A stretch of DNA of 64,000 nt from Elusimicrobiaceae bacterium (GTDB lineage Bacteria > Elusimicrobiota > Elusimicrobia > Elusimicrobiales > Elusimicrobiaceae), in contig JAFZUQ010000008.1 in the NCBI GenBank assembly GCA_017618215.1, positions 62,001 through 126,000 on the forward strand, written 5' to 3'. Positions within the stretch are counted from its first letter, which is position 1, and each line of letters opens with the position of its first letter. Below, piece after piece: positions 8,038-16,502 of the stretch. The notes under the pieces were generated by a model. That model was not told the DNA's origin. It saw only the letters and a list, made by a program, of their open reading frames with translations, and did not search any database. A program made the translations under genes and the position numbers.

Positions 8038-9207
8038 ATGAGAGAAACTTTTTTGCCTTTCGCAAAACCAAGTATCGCACAAGACGGTATTGACGAAGTC
8101 GTCAATTGCATTAAAAGCGGTTGGCTGACAATCGGCCCAAAAACTATTGCTTTTGAGCAGGTTTTTAAAGATTTCACAACTTCCCCGTATTGCATCGGCG
8201 TAAATTCCGCCACTGCCGGTTTGCATTTGGCTTTAATGGCTTTAGGTATCGGCAAAGGGGATGAAGTCATTACAACCCCCATGACATTTGCTTCTACCAT
8301 AAACACCATCATTTTAGCCGGCGCAACACCTATTTTAGCTGATATCGACAGGAAAACCTTAAATATCGTTCCTGCAAATATTGAAAAGAAAATAACCTCA
8401 AAAACTAAAGCAATTATGCCTGTACATTTTGCGGGCCGCCCTTGCGACATGAAGGCAATCAGAGAAATTGCCAAAAAACACAAATTGATTATTATTGAAG
8501 ACGCCGCCCATGCTTTGGGCGCAAAGTATCAAGGGGAAAATATCGGCAAAACCGAAGGTAAAAATGCAGTAGTTTTCAGTTTTCACCCCACAAAAAATAT
8601 TACTACCGGCGAAGGGGGCATGGTCTGCTTAAGTGATGAAACCGCAGCTGAAGCCGTTTACATTATGCGCCAAAACGGTATGAGCAAAGGTGCGTGGAAC
8701 CGCTACGCGGCAAAAGGCAAAACGCATTATGATATTTCTTTGCTCGGTTTAAAATACAATATGCTTGATATTCAAGCGGCAATAGGTATTTCCCAAATGA
8801 AACAACTTGAAGATTTCAATAAACGCCGCACGGAAATTGTGGCAAAATATATGGCCGCTTTTAAAGATACAAAAGGTTTAATTTTGCCGGCCCTTGTTAA
8901 CCCCGGCGATTTACACTCTTGGCACATTTTCACCCCTTTAATTGATACTGAAGTTTTAAATATCACCCGTGATGAATTTATGAAACTTATGGGTGAGCAA
9001 AATATCGGCACCGCTTTGCATTACCAGGCAATACCTACGTTTAGTTATTATCAAAAAACCTTCGGCTGGAATGTTAAAGATTATCCGGAAGCCAAATATG
9101 TTGGCGAACATATTGTATCTTTACCTTTATTCCCAACAATGACCGAGCAAGATATAAATGACGTTATAAACGCCACCAAACAAATATTAAAAGAGCATTT
9201 AAAATGA
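8038..9207 (+). CDS. arnB: UDP-4-amino-4-deoxy-L-arabinose aminotransferase (ArnB-like)
   Basis: This is a 389-residue DegT/DnrJ/EryC1-family PLP aminotransferase. ArnB transfers an amino group from glutamate to UDP-4-keto-pentose to give UDP-L-Ara4N. Seen are FLPFAKPSIAQDGIDEVV at the N-terminus, GVNSATAGLHLAL, the Asp-containing IIEDAAHALGA, and the Schiff-base lysine in SFHPTKNITTGEGGM. The ATG at 8038 is preferred over a GTG at 8032 because AAAGAGGT at 8026-8033 is the ribosome binding site. It opens the arn operon and overlaps arnC by 4 bases. Context (Ugd, ArnC, ArnA, ArnT, ArnD) decides the substrate among related sugar aminotransferases. Confidence 0.92.
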   Translation: MRETFLPFAKPSIAQDGIDEVVNCIKSGWLTIGPKTIAFEQVFKDFTTSPYCIGVNSATAGLHLALMALGIGKGDEVITTPMTFASTINTIILAGATPILADIDRKTLNIVPANIEKKITSKTKAIMPVHFAGRPCDMKAIREIAKKHKLIIIEDAAHALGAKYQGENIGKTEGKNAVVFSFHPTKNITTGEGGMVCLSDETAAEAVYIMRQNGMSKGAWNRYAAKGKTHYDISLLGLKYNMLDIQAAIGISQMKQLEDFNKRRTEIVAKYMAAFKDTKGLILPALVNPGDLHSWHIFTPLIDTEVLNITRDEFMKLMGEQNIGTALHYQAIPTFSYYQKTFGWNVKDYPEAKYVGEHIVSLPLFPTMTEQDINDVINATKQILKEHLK

Positions 9208-10142
9208 AAAAGTTATCAGTAGTAATACCTGTATATAATGAAAGCGCGTCTTTACCGAAACTTTTTGAGCGCACTTTCCCTGCTTTAGACAAATTAAACC
9301 GCCCTTATGAAATTATTTTCATAAATGATGGTAGTAAAGACGACAGCATTAAACAACTTAAAGAAATGTATGAAAAGCGCAAAGATGTCGTCAAAATTAT
9401 TGATTTTAACGGCAATTTCGGGCAACACATGGCAATAGTGGCAGGCTTTACAAAAGTAACCGGTGATGTGGTAGTCACAATGGACGCCGATCTTCAAAAT
9501 CCGCCTGAAGAAATTGAAAAAATGTTGGCGGAATTTGACAAAGGCCATGATGTAGTTGGCACCATTCGTGCAAAAAGGGATGACCCGTTTTTTAGGAAAT
9601 TTGCCTCAAAAATCGTAAATATAGTAACAAATAAAATTACGGGTTTAAAAATACACGATTACGGCTGCATGCTCCGCGCTTATGACAGGCGCATTGTAGA
9701 TATTATTGCAGATAGCGAGGAAGCCACAACATTTATTCCGGCTTTCGCGCAAAAATTTGCGGTTAACCCGACGGAAATTGACATTTCCCACAGCAAGCGT
9801 TTGGAAGGGGAATCAAAATACAGTTTGTTCCGCTTAATCAGTTTAAATTTTGATTTGATGACAAGTTTTTCTTTAGTACCCCTTCAATTTATAACAATTT
9901 CGGGGATGGTAATTTCCGGTTTAAGTTTCTTGCTTGCATCTTATTTGATTGCCTTACGTATAATTTTTGGTGCTGCGGCTGATGATACAAACGGTGTTTT
10001 TACCTTGTTTGCTATACTGTTTTTCTTAATCGGTTTTATGATTAGCGCAATCGGTATTACGGGCGAATATATCGGGCGCTTGTTTAAAGAAGTCAGAAAA
10101 CGCCCTAAATTTGTTGTTAAAGAAGAATATGGAATCAAATAG
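9204..10142 (+). CDS. arnC: Undecaprenyl-phosphate L-Ara4FN transferase (ArnC-like)
   Basis: This 312-residue GT2 glycosyltransferase would move formylated L-Ara4N from UDP to undecaprenyl phosphate at the inner membrane. The N-terminal GT-A domain carries LSVVIPVYNESASLP, FINDGSKDDS and the DxD-type VVTMDADLQNPPEE. The C-terminal part has two membrane segments at roughly residues 230-255 and 265-290, as in ArnC and dolichol-phosphate-mannose-synthase-like enzymes. It overlaps arnB by 4 bases and the next gene by 14. The specific donor rests on operon context. Confidence 0.92.
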   Translation: MKKLSVVIPVYNESASLPKLFERTFPALDKLNRPYEIIFINDGSKDDSIKQLKEMYEKRKDVVKIIDFNGNFGQHMAIVAGFTKVTGDVVVTMDADLQNPPEEIEKMLAEFDKGHDVVGTIRAKRDDPFFRKFASKIVNIVTNKITGLKIHDYGCMLRAYDRRIVDIIADSEEATTFIPAFAQKFAVNPTEIDISHSKRLEGESKYSLFRLISLNFDLMTSFSLVPLQFITISGMVISGLSFLLASYLIALRIIFGAAADDTNGVFTLFAILFFLIGFMISAIGITGEYIGRLFKEVRKRPKFVVKEEYGIK

Positions 10143-10998
10143 GCCTAAACTTTTATTTTTCGGTTTCAGTATGACGGGTGCCGCCGTTTTGGAAGAACTA
10201 ATCAAAATGGGCGCAAATATTATCGGTGTTTATACCTATGAAGATAACCCCAAAGAAAATTGGTTTCCTTCCGTAAAACTTTTGGCGCAAAAAAATAATA
10301 TTCCAACTTTTACGCCGGAAAAGTTAACTGCCGAAGACGTACAAAATATCAAAAATTTAGCACCTGATATAATTTTATCTGTCTATTACCGTTCTTTAAT
10401 TAGTGATGAAATTTTAAAAGTTGCGCCTTTAGGTGCTTTTAATATGCACGGTTCTTTACTTCCTAAATACCGTGGCAGAGCGCCGATAAATTGGGTGCTT
10501 GTTAAAGGCGAAAAGGAAACCGGCGCAACCTTGCATTATATGGTGGCAAAAGCAGATGCCGGCGATATTGTGGGCCAAAAAGTTGTAGCGATTTGTAATG
10601 AAGACACCGCCTTAACTTTAACACAAAAAGTAACTGCTGCAGCTTGTGAAATTATTAAAGAAATTTACCCTTTAATTGAAACAAAAAATTTAAAACCACG
10701 CAAGCAAGATATGTCAATCAGTACATATTTTGGGCGGCGCACACCGGCGGATGGTTTAATAGATTGGAATCAAAACGCACAAACAATTTATAATTTAATT
10801 AGGGCAGTAACAAAACCTTTCCCCGGTGCATTTTTTGAGGAAAACGGCAAGAAAATTATTATTTGGCGCGCCAAAGTTTTGCCTACGAAAACGCAAGCGG
10901 CAGCGGGAACAACAGTTTCAAAAACACCCTACATAATAACTGCCGCAGATAAAGATTTGGAAATTTTAGATTTTGAAGTACAGGAGATTACAAAATGA
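10129..10998 (+). CDS. arnA: UDP-L-Ara4N formyltransferase (ArnA N-terminal half as a separate gene)
   Basis: This 289-residue protein is a methionyl-tRNA-formyltransferase-fold enzyme matching the N-terminal half of Proteobacterial ArnA, which formylates UDP-L-Ara4N using 10-formyl-THF. Seen are FNMHGSLLPKYRGRAPINW, with the catalytic Asn-His pair and the SLLPKYRG loop, and LHYMVAKADAGDIVGQ with the catalytic Asp. The start at ATG 10129 is preferred because upstream TTG 10111 would extend deep into arnC and lacks a binding site. In enterobacteria this domain is fused to the decarboxylase; here the two are adjacent genes in the same order, overlapping by 4 bases. Confidence 0.9.
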   Translation: MESNRPKLLFFGFSMTGAAVLEELIKMGANIIGVYTYEDNPKENWFPSVKLLAQKNNIPTFTPEKLTAEDVQNIKNLAPDIILSVYYRSLISDEILKVAPLGAFNMHGSLLPKYRGRAPINWVLVKGEKETGATLHYMVAKADAGDIVGQKVVAICNEDTALTLTQKVTAAACEIIKEIYPLIETKNLKPRKQDMSISTYFGRRTPADGLIDWNQNAQTIYNLIRAVTKPFPGAFFEENGKKIIIWRAKVLPTKTQAAAGTTVSKTPYIITAADKDLEILDFEVQEITK

Positions 10999-12026
10999 AA
11001 GTTTTAATACTTGGGGCTGATGGTTTTATCGGTTCACATTTAACCGAGAGAATTTTAAATACTACCGATTGGAAAGTAGTGGCTTTTGACTATGTAAGAC
11101 GCAATTTAAAAGGGTTAAAACATCCTAATTTTACCTTTAAAAAAGGTGATATTTTTAAAGCTGACCGCTGGATTGAAAACCAGGTAAAAGAAGCAGATGT
11201 CGTTTTACCGTTAGTCGGTGTTGCAAAGCCGATGTATTATATTAAAAGACCGGTGTGGACTTTTGAACTTGATTTTGAACAAAATTTAAAAGTTGTCCGC
11301 ATGTGCGTAAAACATGGCAAAAGGGTAATTTTCCCGTCAACCTCTGAAGTTTACGGTATGAGCCCGGATAAAGTTTTAAACGAAGAAACTTCCCCTTTAA
11401 TGACAGGTCCGATTAACAAAATGCGTTGGATTTATTCCTGCGGTAAACAAATGATGGACCGCGTTATTGCCGCTTACGCCCAAGAACAAGGTTTGAAATA
11501 TACTTTAATCAGGCCTTTTAACTGGGTGGGTACGCGCCTTGATACTTTTGAGGATGCAAAAAACCGCGCCGCAAGAAGTATTACCCAAATGTTTTATGAT
11601 GTTGTAACCGGCCGCCCGCTTGTTTTAGTTAACGGCGGCGAGCAACGCAGAAGTTTTACTTATATTGACGACTGTCTTGATGCTTTAATGCTTATTATTG
11701 AAAATAAAGGCGGCAAAGCAGACGGTAAAATTTTTAATATTGGCAACCCGAAAAATAATCATTCCATTAAAGAGCTCGCTTACACTATCGTAGAAACAAT
11801 GAAAGAATTTAAGGAATATAAACCGATGGCTGATAAAGCGCAAATTGTTGTGCAAGATTCAAAACAATATTACGGCGGCACTTATCAAGATGCACAGGAC
11901 CGCTTGCCCAGTATTGATAATATGCGCAATACTTTTGGGTGGGAGCCAAAAATTTCTTTAAAAGAAATGGTACGCAAAACGCTTGCCTTGTATCTTAAAG
12001 ATTTCAAAAAAGGCAAAATTAAATAA
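10995..12026 (+). CDS. arnA: UDP-glucuronate decarboxylase (ArnA C-terminal half as a separate gene)
   Basis: This 343-residue short-chain dehydrogenase oxidatively decarboxylates UDP-glucuronate to UDP-4-keto-pentose. It starts with the NAD-binding motif KVLILGADGFIGSHLTE, has the catalytic Ser/Thr region STSEVYGMS, the YxxxK motif IYSCGKQMMDRV, and the ArnA-typical LIRPFNWVG and RRSFTYIDDCLDALM. The SCGKQ and RPFNWVG segments resemble the ArnA dehydrogenase domain more than the UXS family. It ends directly before the arnT start. It uses the Ugd product encoded divergently. Confidence 0.92.
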   Translation: MKVLILGADGFIGSHLTERILNTTDWKVVAFDYVRRNLKGLKHPNFTFKKGDIFKADRWIENQVKEADVVLPLVGVAKPMYYIKRPVWTFELDFEQNLKVVRMCVKHGKRVIFPSTSEVYGMSPDKVLNEETSPLMTGPINKMRWIYSCGKQMMDRVIAAYAQEQGLKYTLIRPFNWVGTRLDTFEDAKNRAARSITQMFYDVVTGRPLVLVNGGEQRRSFTYIDDCLDALMLIIENKGGKADGKIFNIGNPKNNHSIKELAYTIVETMKEFKEYKPMADKAQIVVQDSKQYYGGTYQDAQDRLPSIDNMRNTFGWEPKISLKEMVRKTLALYLKDFKKGKIK

Positions 12027-13679
12027 ATGCAAAAAGTAATAAGTTTTTTTATAGATAAACGCAATTTAAAATACTTTATTTTTGCGGCTTTTGTCATTTT
12101 GTATTTTTGGAATATCGGCGGTTACGGTTTAATGAACCCCGATGAAGGCCGCTATGCAGAAATACCGCGTGAAATGCTTGAAAGCGGGGACTATTTTACC
12201 CCTCGTTTAAATCAAGTTTTATATTTTGAAAAGCCGCCTTTATATTATTGGTTTACCGCGGCCTCTTTTGCAATTTTTGGGCAAAATGAATTTGGCGCAA
12301 GATTTACTTCCGTTGTAATGGGTTTACTTTCCATATTGCTTACTTGGTTTGTTGCCCGTAAATTTGAGGGTGAAGATACTGCCAATTTATCTGCCCTAAT
12401 TCTTGGAACAAGCGGTTTGTTTTTTGCCCTATCTCGTGTAAATATTATAGATATGACACTTTCCGCACTTCTCACTTTAGCCTTATTTAGCTTTTACATT
12501 TTTTATAAGGAAAACAAAAAACGCTGGCTTTATATTTTTTACGTTGCTTTGGCTTTGGCAACTTTGGCAAAAGGCTTAATCGGCATAGTTTTGCCGGGCG
12601 GCGTAATTTTCTTTTTTATGCTTTTTACGCGTGATTGGAAAATTTTGAAACGTTTGTTTTTAACACCTGCTATTTTAATATTTTTCCTAATATGCGTACC
12701 GCCTTTTTATATGGTTTGCAAAAAGAACCCAGATTTCTTTTACTTCTTTTTTATTCAGGAACATTTCCTGCGCTATGCAACAAAAATGCACGATAGATAC
12801 CAGCCGTTTTGGTTTTTTATCCCTGTTATAATCGGCGGTTTATTTCCCTGGACAGCTGGGCTATTTACCAATATAAAAAATTATTTAAACAAACAACAAA
12901 TTAATCTTTATTTAATTTTGTGGATAGTAATAATAACTTTATTTTTCTCAGCTTCAAGTTCAAAACTGATACCTTATATTTTGCCGGTTTTCCCACCGCT
13001 TGCAATACTGATAGCAAAAAATATTTTAAGTTTAACTGAAAGCGGGCAAGAACTTACAATAAAAATTTGGCTCTGGGTGTTTACTTTAGTTACGGTTGTA
13101 TTAATTGTGGCATCAGTTTTAATCTTTAACGGTTTTATTCCGCTTAAACGCATAAATGAAGCTATGCTTTATAAAACACCTTTTATCTTACTTTGTATAG
13201 TTTGCGCGGTGTTTTGCATTATCTTTTGGGCAATTAGAAAACAATCTAAAAAATTTTTAATTGCACATATTGTTTTTGCTTTTTGTTTTTTGGCAGCTAG
13301 CTTGCCGGTTTTCGGTATATTAGGGGAGCAAAGGTCAACAAAGACCTTAAGCAAAATGCTTATGCCGCTTTTACAACCGCAAGATATAGTTTTGCATTTT
13401 AACACTTATAAACAAGATATGCCGTTTTACACAAAGCACCGTATTGCAATTTATAATAGGGAAGGCGAACTTTCTTTTGGGCGCAGTAAGGCGGAGGACG
13501 CAGATAATTGGTTTATAGATTCAGAGAGTATTGAAAACTTTTTAAATCAGCCTTTGCAAGACAACCAAAAACTTTATATTATTGTAAAAGATAAACACGT
13601 TAATCTTATGCCGGGTATTGAAAATTTTGAGTATATCGGCCATGATAAAAGGGAATTAAATTTATATGTCAGAAAATAA
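12027..13679 (+). CDS. arnT: L-Ara4N lipid A transferase (ArnT-like, GT83)
   Basis: ArnT moves L-Ara4N from undecaprenyl phosphate to lipid A phosphates on the periplasmic face of the inner membrane. The 550 residues match the usual length. The first periplasmic loop has GLMNPDEGRYAEIPREML, with the catalytic-site acidic residues of the PMT/ArnT clan, followed by NQVLYFEKPPLYYW. About a dozen hydrophobic segments run to roughly residue 430, then a soluble periplasmic tail follows. It starts immediately after the decarboxylase stop and overlaps arnD by 14 bases. Confidence 0.92.
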   Translation: MQKVISFFIDKRNLKYFIFAAFVILYFWNIGGYGLMNPDEGRYAEIPREMLESGDYFTPRLNQVLYFEKPPLYYWFTAASFAIFGQNEFGARFTSVVMGLLSILLTWFVARKFEGEDTANLSALILGTSGLFFALSRVNIIDMTLSALLTLALFSFYIFYKENKKRWLYIFYVALALATLAKGLIGIVLPGGVIFFFMLFTRDWKILKRLFLTPAILIFFLICVPPFYMVCKKNPDFFYFFFIQEHFLRYATKMHDRYQPFWFFIPVIIGGLFPWTAGLFTNIKNYLNKQQINLYLILWIVIITLFFSASSSKLIPYILPVFPPLAILIAKNILSLTESGQELTIKIWLWVFTLVTVVLIVASVLIFNGFIPLKRINEAMLYKTPFILLCIVCAVFCIIFWAIRKQSKKFLIAHIVFAFCFLAASLPVFGILGEQRSTKTLSKMLMPLLQPQDIVLHFNTYKQDMPFYTKHRIAIYNREGELSFGRSKAEDADNWFIDSESIENFLNQPLQDNQKLYIIVKDKHVNLMPGIENFEYIGHDKRELNLYVRK

Positions 13680-14568
13680 AAATATTTTAGCAGTAAAAGT
13701 TGATGTTGATACCTTGGAAGGTTACCTTAAAGGCGTACCTGCTATGGTGGAAGTTTTAAATAAACTAAATTTGAAAGCGACATTTTATTTTTCTTTCGGG
13801 CCCGATAATTCCGGTAAAGCAATTTTTAGGATTTTTAGGAAAGGTTTTATCAGTAAAATGTTAAGAACAAAAGCCCCAAGCACCTATGGCCTTAAAACCA
13901 TGATGTACGGCACGCTTTTGCCGGCACCAATGATTGTGAAAGACCATCCTCAAGTTTTTATTGATACTGTTAAAGCCGGCCATGAATGCGGTGTACATGC
14001 TTGGGACCATGTTAAATGGCAAGATAAATTGCCTAAATTGTCATATGCGGAAATCCGCGCTGATTTATTAAAAGCAGTGGAATTATTTGAAAAGTTAAGC
14101 GGCAAAAAACCGCATACTTTTGCCGCTCCGGGTTGGCAAGTGACTGCAAATGCTTTAGCTGCTTTAGATAGTTTAAGTTTTGATTATGTAAGTAACGGCC
14201 GCGAAGGCAAAAAACCTTTTTACCCAATTTTTGAAGGTAAAAATTTTAAGACTTTGGAAATCGCTTCCACACTTCCGACAATGGATGAAATTTTAGGCCT
14301 TGACGGAATTAATGATGAAACTATTGCAGATTTCTACTTAAATTCCCTAAAACCCGGCTTAAATGTTATAACTGTGCATGGGGAAATGGAAGGCCGCAGC
14401 AAATTAAAACAATTTGAAGCAATTTTGCGTGGTGCAATTAAACGCGGTTATACAATTTGCCCTCTTAAAGATGTTGCTAAAAATTCAATAGATGCTAAAG
14501 AGGGCGAGCTTACCATGGGTTATCTAAAGGGCCGGGCCGGTAAAGTTGCTATACAAAAAATAAAATAG
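13666..14568 (+). CDS. arnD: Undecaprenyl-phosphate L-Ara4FN deformylase (ArnD-like)
   Basis: This 300-residue polysaccharide-deacetylase-family protein removes the formyl group from undecaprenyl-phosphate-L-Ara4FN. It keeps ArnD-specific sequence: AVKVDVDTLEGYLKGVP (metal-binding Asp-x-Asp), ATFYFSFGPDNSGK, GVHAWDHVKWQD (metal His), and TFAAPGWQV. The alignment with the enteric ArnD pattern (VDVDT, FFSVGPDN, GLHAWDH) is clear by eye. It is the last recognisable pathway gene of the operon. No ArnE/ArnF-type flippase gene follows. Confidence 0.93.
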   Translation: MSENKNILAVKVDVDTLEGYLKGVPAMVEVLNKLNLKATFYFSFGPDNSGKAIFRIFRKGFISKMLRTKAPSTYGLKTMMYGTLLPAPMIVKDHPQVFIDTVKAGHECGVHAWDHVKWQDKLPKLSYAEIRADLLKAVELFEKLSGKKPHTFAAPGWQVTANALAALDSLSFDYVSNGREGKKPFYPIFEGKNFKTLEIASTLPTMDEILGLDGINDETIADFYLNSLKPGLNVITVHGEMEGRSKLKQFEAILRGAIKRGYTICPLKDVAKNSIDAKEGELTMGYLKGRAGKVAIQKIK

Positions 14569-14577
14569 GGGTGTAAT

Positions 14578-14985
14578 ATGGGAAAAAGAATTAAAAATTA
14601 TGTTGAAAACATGATGCAGGTTTCAAATAAAATGAGGTCCGGAAAGGGTGTATCTAAGAAAAATAAAGAAGAAATTCTGCGTGAGATGTTGGTCCAAATT
14701 AAGTTTTTCCAGCATGAAAGGCTGATTCACGTAATTGTTACCGTATTGTTTGCATTGTTAACGATATTTACTATTGCTTGTTCATGCTTTTTAAGTAATT
14801 CGTTATATGGAATATTGTTTTGCCTCTTATCTGTTTTATGCCTTACCCTGTTAATCCCCTACATATACCACTACTACGTATTGGAAAACGGAGTACAAAA
14901 ACTCTATGAAATCTACGATAAAATAAAAAACGGCCGTAAAGTTAGTAGTAGTAGTAAAGCAAAAGGCAAAAAAAGAAGTAAGTAA
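14578..14985 (+). CDS. Small two-helix membrane protein, function unknown
   Basis: I do not recognise this 135-residue protein. It has a basic, Met-rich N-terminus (about 55 residues), two adjacent hydrophobic helices (about residues 56-77 and 80-102), and a Lys/Ser-rich C-terminal tail encoded partly by a GTA-repeat stretch at 14944-14955. It starts 10 bases after arnD with a GGGGTG binding site and so belongs to the arn transcript. Its position is where arnE/arnF sit in enterobacteria, but those have four helices of the EmrE type, so homology is not supported. Confidence 0.7.
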   Translation: MGKRIKNYVENMMQVSNKMRSGKGVSKKNKEEILREMLVQIKFFQHERLIHVIVTVLFALLTIFTIACSCFLSNSLYGILFCLLSVLCLTLLIPYIYHYYVLENGVQKLYEIYDKIKNGRKVSSSSKAKGKKRSK

Positions 14986-15033
14986 CCGACATCATTATTT
15001 TATATAATATTCTTATAGTTCCGCGGAGGTTCT

Positions 15034-16113
15034 ATGAGTGATAATTTAAAGAAGACCCCCCTCTATGACGCATGCCTTAAAGTAGGTGGGCGTATGGTGG
15101 ATTTCCATGGTTGGCTTTTGCCTGTCCAATACGAAAGTATTATCGCTGAACATAAAGCCGTCAGGAATACTGCCGGTTTATTTGATGTTTCTCACATGGG
15201 GCAAATAATTTTTAAGGGCGAAGATGCCTTTAAATTTTTACAAAATATTGCTACAAATAACTTTAAACAAGAGCCAGGTGCCGGTGCTTATGCACATATC
15301 TTAGATGATAACGGCGGTATTATTGACGATATTATTGCTTTTTGCATAAACCCAAATGAATTTTTCCTTGTAGTAAATTCAGCAACCCGTCATAAAGATT
15401 ATGACTGGTTTATTAAAAAATCTGCCGGCTATAAAGTGGAAATTAAAGATGTTTCAGATGATTACGCCATGCTTGCACTTCAAGGCCCGAAAGCTTTAGA
15501 TATCTTGGAAAAGTTAATTCCGCAAATAAAAGAAATAGCGCGTTTTCACATAAAGCAAGATAAAATTTTTGACGCTTCAGTTTACATTACCCGCACCGGT
15601 TATACCGGTGAAGATGGTGTCGAAATTATGGGTGATGCTGAAACGATAAACAAACTTTTCACATGGTGTCTTTCCAATGGTTTTACGCCTTGTGGGCTTG
15701 GCGCACGTGATGTTTTGCGCCTTGAAGCGGGGTACCTTTTAAGCGGTAGTGATATGGACGAGAGCCGCAACCCTTATGAAGCCTCTTGCGGATGGGTAGT
15801 AAAACTTAAAAAAGAAGAGAATTTTACCGCTAAAGCCAAAATGGCAGCTGTAAAAGAAGCCGGTGTTAAGGAAAAATGGACAGGTTTTATTTTACAATCT
15901 GCCGGTGTTGCGCGCGAAGGTTGTTTAATTTTTAAAGATGGGAAACAAATCGGTAAACTTACAAGTGCAACTTTCTCCCCGTTATTTAAAGGTATCTGTG
16001 CCGGTTACGCGCCTGCCGATTTGGAAGAAGGTGCAATAGTTGAAATTGAAGTACGCGGGCGCAAAATACCCGCCAAAAAAATAAAAATGCCGTTTTATAA
16101 AAACAGAGTTTAG
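15034..16113 (+). CDS. gcvT: Glycine cleavage system T protein (aminomethyltransferase)
   Basis: GcvT moves the methylene from GcvH-bound aminomethyl to tetrahydrofolate, releasing ammonia. The 359 residues contain FHGWLLPVQYESIIAEHKAV, TAGLFDVSHMGQI, the folate-pocket TRTGYTGEDGVEI, and GLGARDVLRLEAGY. It has a strong ribosome binding site (CGGAGG). A TATAAT at 15003-15008 lies 25 bases upstream, without a good -35, in a 48-bp gap. No glycine riboswitch fits in that gap. It heads the gcvT-H-PA-PB-lplA operon. Confidence 0.97.
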   Translation: MSDNLKKTPLYDACLKVGGRMVDFHGWLLPVQYESIIAEHKAVRNTAGLFDVSHMGQIIFKGEDAFKFLQNIATNNFKQEPGAGAYAHILDDNGGIIDDIIAFCINPNEFFLVVNSATRHKDYDWFIKKSAGYKVEIKDVSDDYAMLALQGPKALDILEKLIPQIKEIARFHIKQDKIFDASVYITRTGYTGEDGVEIMGDAETINKLFTWCLSNGFTPCGLGARDVLRLEAGYLLSGSDMDESRNPYEASCGWVVKLKKEENFTAKAKMAAVKEAGVKEKWTGFILQSAGVAREGCLIFKDGKQIGKLTSATFSPLFKGICAGYAPADLEEGAIVEIEVRGRKIPAKKIKMPFYKNRV

Positions 16114-16125
16114 TGAGGTATAAAA

Positions 16126-16500
16126 ATGTATAATCAAGAAAATTGTAAATTTGCAGCCACCCATGAGTGGGCTTATATTGAAAACGGGGTTGCTACCGTC
16201 GGTATCAGCGACCACGCACAACATGAAATCAGCGATATTGTTTTTGTGGAACTTCCCAAAATCGGTACAAAAGTTGAACAAGGCAAAAGCTGCTGCGTGA
16301 TTGAATCAGTCAAATCTGCTTCCGATATTTATGCACCTGTCAGCGGGGAAATTGTTGAAGTTAACCAAGCTGCTGCAGATAATCCGTCAATTGTAAACCA
16401 AGCACCGCATGGAGATGGTTGGCTTTTTAAAATCAAAATGTCAAACCCCGACGAAGTAAAAAATTTACTTTCTTTTGAAGATTATAAAGCAAAAATATAA
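16126..16500 (+). CDS. gcvH: Glycine cleavage system H protein (lipoyl carrier)
   Basis: This 124-residue carrier shuttles the aminomethyl group between the P, T and L proteins on a lipoyl arm. The lipoylated Lys is in VIESVKSASDIYAPVSG, about residue 62. THEWAYIENGVATVGISDHA at the N-terminus and the NPSIVNQAPHGDGWLFKIK segment are typical. It lies 12 bases after gcvT and 2 bases before gcvPA. The lipoate ligase at the end of the operon is its likely modifying enzyme. Confidence 0.97.
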   Translation: MYNQENCKFAATHEWAYIENGVATVGISDHAQHEISDIVFVELPKIGTKVEQGKSCCVIESVKSASDIYAPVSGEIVEVNQAAADNPSIVNQAPHGDGWLFKIKMSNPDEVKNLLSFEDYKAKI

Positions 16501-16502
16501 TT

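Noticed and set aside
7827..8483. Long minus-strand frame across arnB start and repeat A
   Set aside because: It runs antisense through arnB, whose protein is clearly conserved, and the part over the repeat is not conserved as protein between copies A and B.
10111..10128. TTG start for the formyltransferase
   Set aside because: The ATG at 10129 gives normal N-terminus length and the TTG lies within arnC with no binding site.
14986..15033. Glycine riboswitch before gcvT
   Set aside because: The gap is 48 bases, too short for any glycine riboswitch.
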